Assembly: GCA_005223375.1 (NCBI GenBank)
Contig: RXOD01004697.1
Span: 1-19,039 of the forward strand
DNA: 19,039 bases
Direction of reading: 5' to 3'
Source of the DNA: Amoebophrya sp. AT5.2
Lineage: Eukaryota > Sar > Dinophyceae > Syndiniales > Amoebophryaceae
Shown here: one piece after another, positions 16,107-19,039 of the stretch
Position numbering within the stretch: position 1 is the first letter of the stretch
Layout of the letters: every line of letters begins with the position of its first letter
Made by a program: the position numbers and the translations under genes
Notes under the pieces: model-generated
Told to the model about the DNA's origin: nothing
Seen by the model: only the letters and a program-made list of their open reading frames with translations
The model's database searches: none

Positions 16107-19039
16107 TCAGACCACTCCCGCCCCTCCCACCCCCAGACCCACGGTGTAGTAGTCGTTGAAGTCTAGTTTTAAGAGCAGTTGGTTCAGGAAGTGCTCGTGC
16201 TGCAGGTTCACAACGCCCCGGGCCTGCCGCAGCAAGGACTGCGACTGCTGGTCGAAGATCTTGAAGAATTTGGAGATCATCTTCTGGTAGTGTTCGTTCC
16301 CCAATACCGCCTGCAGCGCGATTCGGTTGTTTTCCTGGATCTTTGCCGTAAACCGGCTCGCACTCGCGGTGGGGGACAGCGCGCGGTGGTCGAGGCCGAT
16401 CGCGGCTTGCGAAGATGCCGTTGCTCCAGCACCCGTCGAAAATCCGCCGGTGGAAGCCGCCGTAAGACCATCGGTGTGGCCTGCGACACCCCCAGCGAGC
16501 TGCCCCGATAGGGGATTAGAAGTTGTGCCACCTCCGCCGCCGATGAGCAGCGCAGACTTGCGCTGGGTGAACTGGACGCCGCCGAACCGCTGGATAAAGT
16601 CCTCGACGGCCGTTGCGAACAGCACACACGTATTCAGCATTTTCATCACGGTTGTGTACATGGTGGACCCGGCGGCCGGTGCTCCTGTAGCTGTAGAAGT
16701 GGCGCTGCTGCCTCCTGCTGCCCCTGTAGTTGCTGTCGGCGTGGAGGTCGTGGCCCCTCCACCCGTCGCTCCTACCTCGAACAGGAGAAGCACCTCGGTG
16801 AAGCACTTGTACAAAAAGTGGTCGTGCACCTGCAACAGTTCGTCCACGGAATCGATCACACCGGGAGAGGACTTGCTGCTCTCCTTGCTTTCAGCAGTAG
16901 CCGCCGGAGCGCTCGTCCCAATTTTTACGTCCAGGCTTTTCATGAGCTGGCAGAAGTTGGGCTCCAGGGACTCCACCGCCAGGTTAATCATCGAGTGCAC
17001 GAAGTGGTACATGCGCATCCGTAAGGAGTAGCCCTCGGTGTGGAAGAAAATCTGGTTGTTCGAGCCCGCCATCTTTTGCTCCATCAGCCACACCTCGGAG
17101 AGCCGCTTCTCCACGTACCGCAAGAAGCTGAGGTGGCGAAAGATACACTGGTATCGCAGCATCGCGGACTTGCTGAAGATCAGAGAGAGCGGCCAGGGCG
17201 CGTCGTAGGACAGCGTGAAGGCGCGGATACCGGTGAAGTGATTGTTCACCGACGATGAAGTATTACCGGGGGTCGAGAGCACGCTGGCGTTCATTTGATT
17301 TTGATCCCCACCAGGTGTGTTACTGTTGCTTCCTGCTGTCGCAGACGAAGATGCCAGCGTGTGCAGCTCTGTTTCCCAGTTGACGTTAGCCTTCCCGGCA
17401 GCTCCGGGGGTGGAGCTCAGGTTGAGGAGCTGGGTGCAGCGGTCCTCAATGCGGAAGGAATGCAGGCAGCACTTCACGTCGTTCAGCATTTGCTCCGTCA
17501 CGTCGCGGTGGTTCGTTGGAAGGCTCGAGTACTGTAAAAACCCGGACTTCGGGCCGAGCACGCTTTTCGCCGGCGGCGGCTTCCGGCTGATCTCCTCGCG
17601 AAGCTCCTCGTCGACTTCGTCAGCGTCACTGCAGCGTGCGCTTCCGTCTTGAGCGTCGTTATCGTCGCTGTCGTTCTTCTCTTCACCGCCGTCCACGTCC
17701 TCGCCATCTTCTGCGTCCTCGCCACCTTCCGCGTCCTCGCCACCTTCCCCAGTACTATGGCTCCCTCCCACGTTCACCTCTCTCTCTTTCCGACTCTTCC
17801 TGTTCTTCTTCTTTCCGCTTCTCCGGAGTGAGCTCTTCGTTTTCACGACCGCACCCTCACCTACCGACCCCGTCCCTCTACTATCGTCCGGCACGTTCGC
17901 GGCAGCGCCTGCAGCGATCGCGCCGGACGTAGATGCCGCCGTCCCGGTCCCGCCTCCTCCCCCACTACCGATACTTTGATTCCACAGCGACATGTAGAGC
18001 ACGTGCATGGAGCTGGTTCGGAGGCTCAGGTCCAGCATGCTCTCCAGCCTCTCTAGTCGCACGTTCACGGCCGGCTGCTCCAGTTCCTGGCGTGCGTGCA
18101 GCAGCAGAATGCTGAACCAGTCGCTCTTCTCCAGAAAGAAGAGCGCGCGGAAGATCCGCAGCCGCGTCTTCAGGTGCAGGCCGTGCAGAAAGTAGTGCAG
18201 CAGGTTGGTCGAGCTAGTTTGGTACGCTCGATCGATCTGCCGGATGTACAGCGAGTCGTTCTTGGTGTAAAAAAAGGCGTCCGATGAACTAGAAGTTGCC
18301 CCGGCCGTTGCCGCCGTCAGCGCACTATTTGCCGCGGTCGTTGCTCCGGTTCCTGCTTCTGCTGCCGACGCCGTGACGCAATCCTTCAGGACCCGAGTGT
18401 ACTTGCCAGTCTTGAGCACGCGATCCCTGAGCGGGTGAAAGAAGCCGGGCACCAGTTCGGGAACGACCCTGAAACAGTGGTGCCAGTTTTGCCGCAAGCT
18501 GCTGTGCGGCTGCTTCCGCACGAAAAACTCGCCACAAGGGTCGTCCAGCCTGCCGTGGTGCAGCCAGGTCTGCAGCATCTCGAAAAACGGGACGCAGGCG
18601 AGAGAAAGACCTTTTCGGGAAATTTTTGGAAGAACGAATGCACCTGCGGTTGACTCGAAGAAATCATGTTCTGCAAGCAAGATACATCCCCGTAGCAAAA
18701 CCACGCTCGTCCCGCGGACTTTGACTACAAGAACGGCCCTAACACTATGTTTGTAAAGTAAAAAAATGACACGACACATGATGATGAGAGAGGAGCAACC
18801 ACCAGAAAGCAAAAGCGCAATCTTGCATTTATTATCGCTCAGGATCTTAAAGTAAGTAGGTACAGTGTTCCGCCAGTTTTTTCCGCACGAGGCTGTTTCC
18901 GAACCTGCCTCCCTGCATCACCTGCTCCAACGCGCGCAGCAGGGCGCCGCCCGTCTTCCCCTCCACCGCGCAGCAGATCGCTGCCTCAGTTTCAAAACGT
19001 CGAACGCGTCCTGCGGAGTTATGACCGGACCAGCTGGTA
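16107..19039 (-). CDS. GCP2: gamma-tubulin complex component 2, 5' partial
   Basis: Spc97/Spc98-family protein that binds gamma-tubulin and helps nucleate microtubules at centrosomes, basal bodies or spindle poles. The exons on the minus strand are 19039-18864 (open to the edge) and 18610-16107, joined in phase 1 as EHCLSLACVPFFEML. Family motifs in order: TGGALLRAL; FFEMLQTWLHHGRLDDP then GEFFVRK; TGKYTRVLKDC; RLESMLDLSLR; WPLSLIFSKSAMLRYQCIFR; RHLSFLRYVEKRLSEVW; YSLRMRMYHFVHSMINLAVE; LEPNF; and the end LLLKLDFNDYYTVG. The TGKYxxV motif and the WPLSLI block favour GCP2 over GCP3. Unlike animal homologues it carries long inserts: Ala/Thr/Ser-rich at about 18275-18365, Gly/Lys then very acidic at about 17590-17975, and Thr/Ala/Gly-rich at about 16665-16770 and 16400-16545. 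The N-terminus lies beyond the window, and an alternative exon edge at GAG|GCAGCG near 18975 is possible. Confidence 0.92.
17697..17750. repeat. three 18-bp tandem repeats in GCP2
   Basis: Units at 17697-17714, 17715-17732 and 17733-17750 (GTCCTCGCCACCTTCCGC with changes) encode Gly-Glu-Asp-Ala-Glu repeats in the acidic insert. Confidence 0.9.
18611..18863 (-). other. GCP2 intron, 253 bp
   Basis: Donor GAACACT|GTACCTAC and acceptor CCGAAAAG|GTCTTT, phase 1. The splice recreates the conserved run into VPFFEML. Its AT content is far above that of the flanking exons. Confidence 0.85.

Noticed and set aside
16327..17031. Plus-strand ORF of 234 codons
   Set aside because: Antisense shadow of the GCP2 exon; no domain sense.
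1..19039. tRNA, rRNA, snRNA or spliced-leader gene
   Set aside because: By eye no tRNA-like T-loop with acceptor stem, no rRNA block and no dinoflagellate spliced-leader sequence was found on either strand.

Overview
The window looks like nuclear DNA of a dinoflagellate-lineage alveolate, possibly a compact parasitic or basal lineage of the Syndiniales (Amoebophrya-like) type. The evidence is: a cGMP-dependent protein kinase (PKG) built as several cyclic-nucleotide domains plus a kinase on one chain, as in alveolates; short spliceosomal introns whose 3' splice sites are nearly all AG|G; one intron that is not GT-AG and carries direct and inverted repeats like a transposed introner; all recognised genes on one strand; GC-rich coding DNA against AT-rich spacers; and long Ser/Thr/Gly/Ala-rich inserts. 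The lineage is inference, because no rRNA or spliced-leader sequence is present.

Layout, all genes on the minus strand and read from right to left. (1) 16107 to the right edge: GCP2 (Spc97-family gamma-tubulin complex protein), 5' end missing. (2) 14707-15603: a 171-residue protein of unknown family. It is rebuilt from five small exons whose phases all agree; no single ORF shows it. (3) 3670-12624: a giant PKG of about 2607 residues in five exons. It has a roughly 1440-residue disordered N-terminus, three divergent cyclic-nucleotide-binding domains, an AGC kinase domain and the typical PKG C-terminal tail. (4) 1346-2132: a 247-residue protein with a coiled coil and a 43-bp intron. (5) left edge to 1323: a coiled-coil protein with a long Pro/Gly/Gln-rich tail, 3' end missing, starting only 22 bp after the stop of gene 4.

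The three long spacers (2133-3669, 12625-14706, 15604-16106) are AT-rich. They hold palindromes and hairpins, one strong polypyrimidine splice acceptor and a few weak ORFs, but no recognisable gene. Functionally, GCP2 nucleates microtubules and PKG is the cGMP effector that controls motility, secretion and egress in related parasites. The other three proteins have no family I recognise. Nothing shows that these neighbours form a pathway; the shared strand is best read as the usual unidirectional gene order of dinoflagellates.
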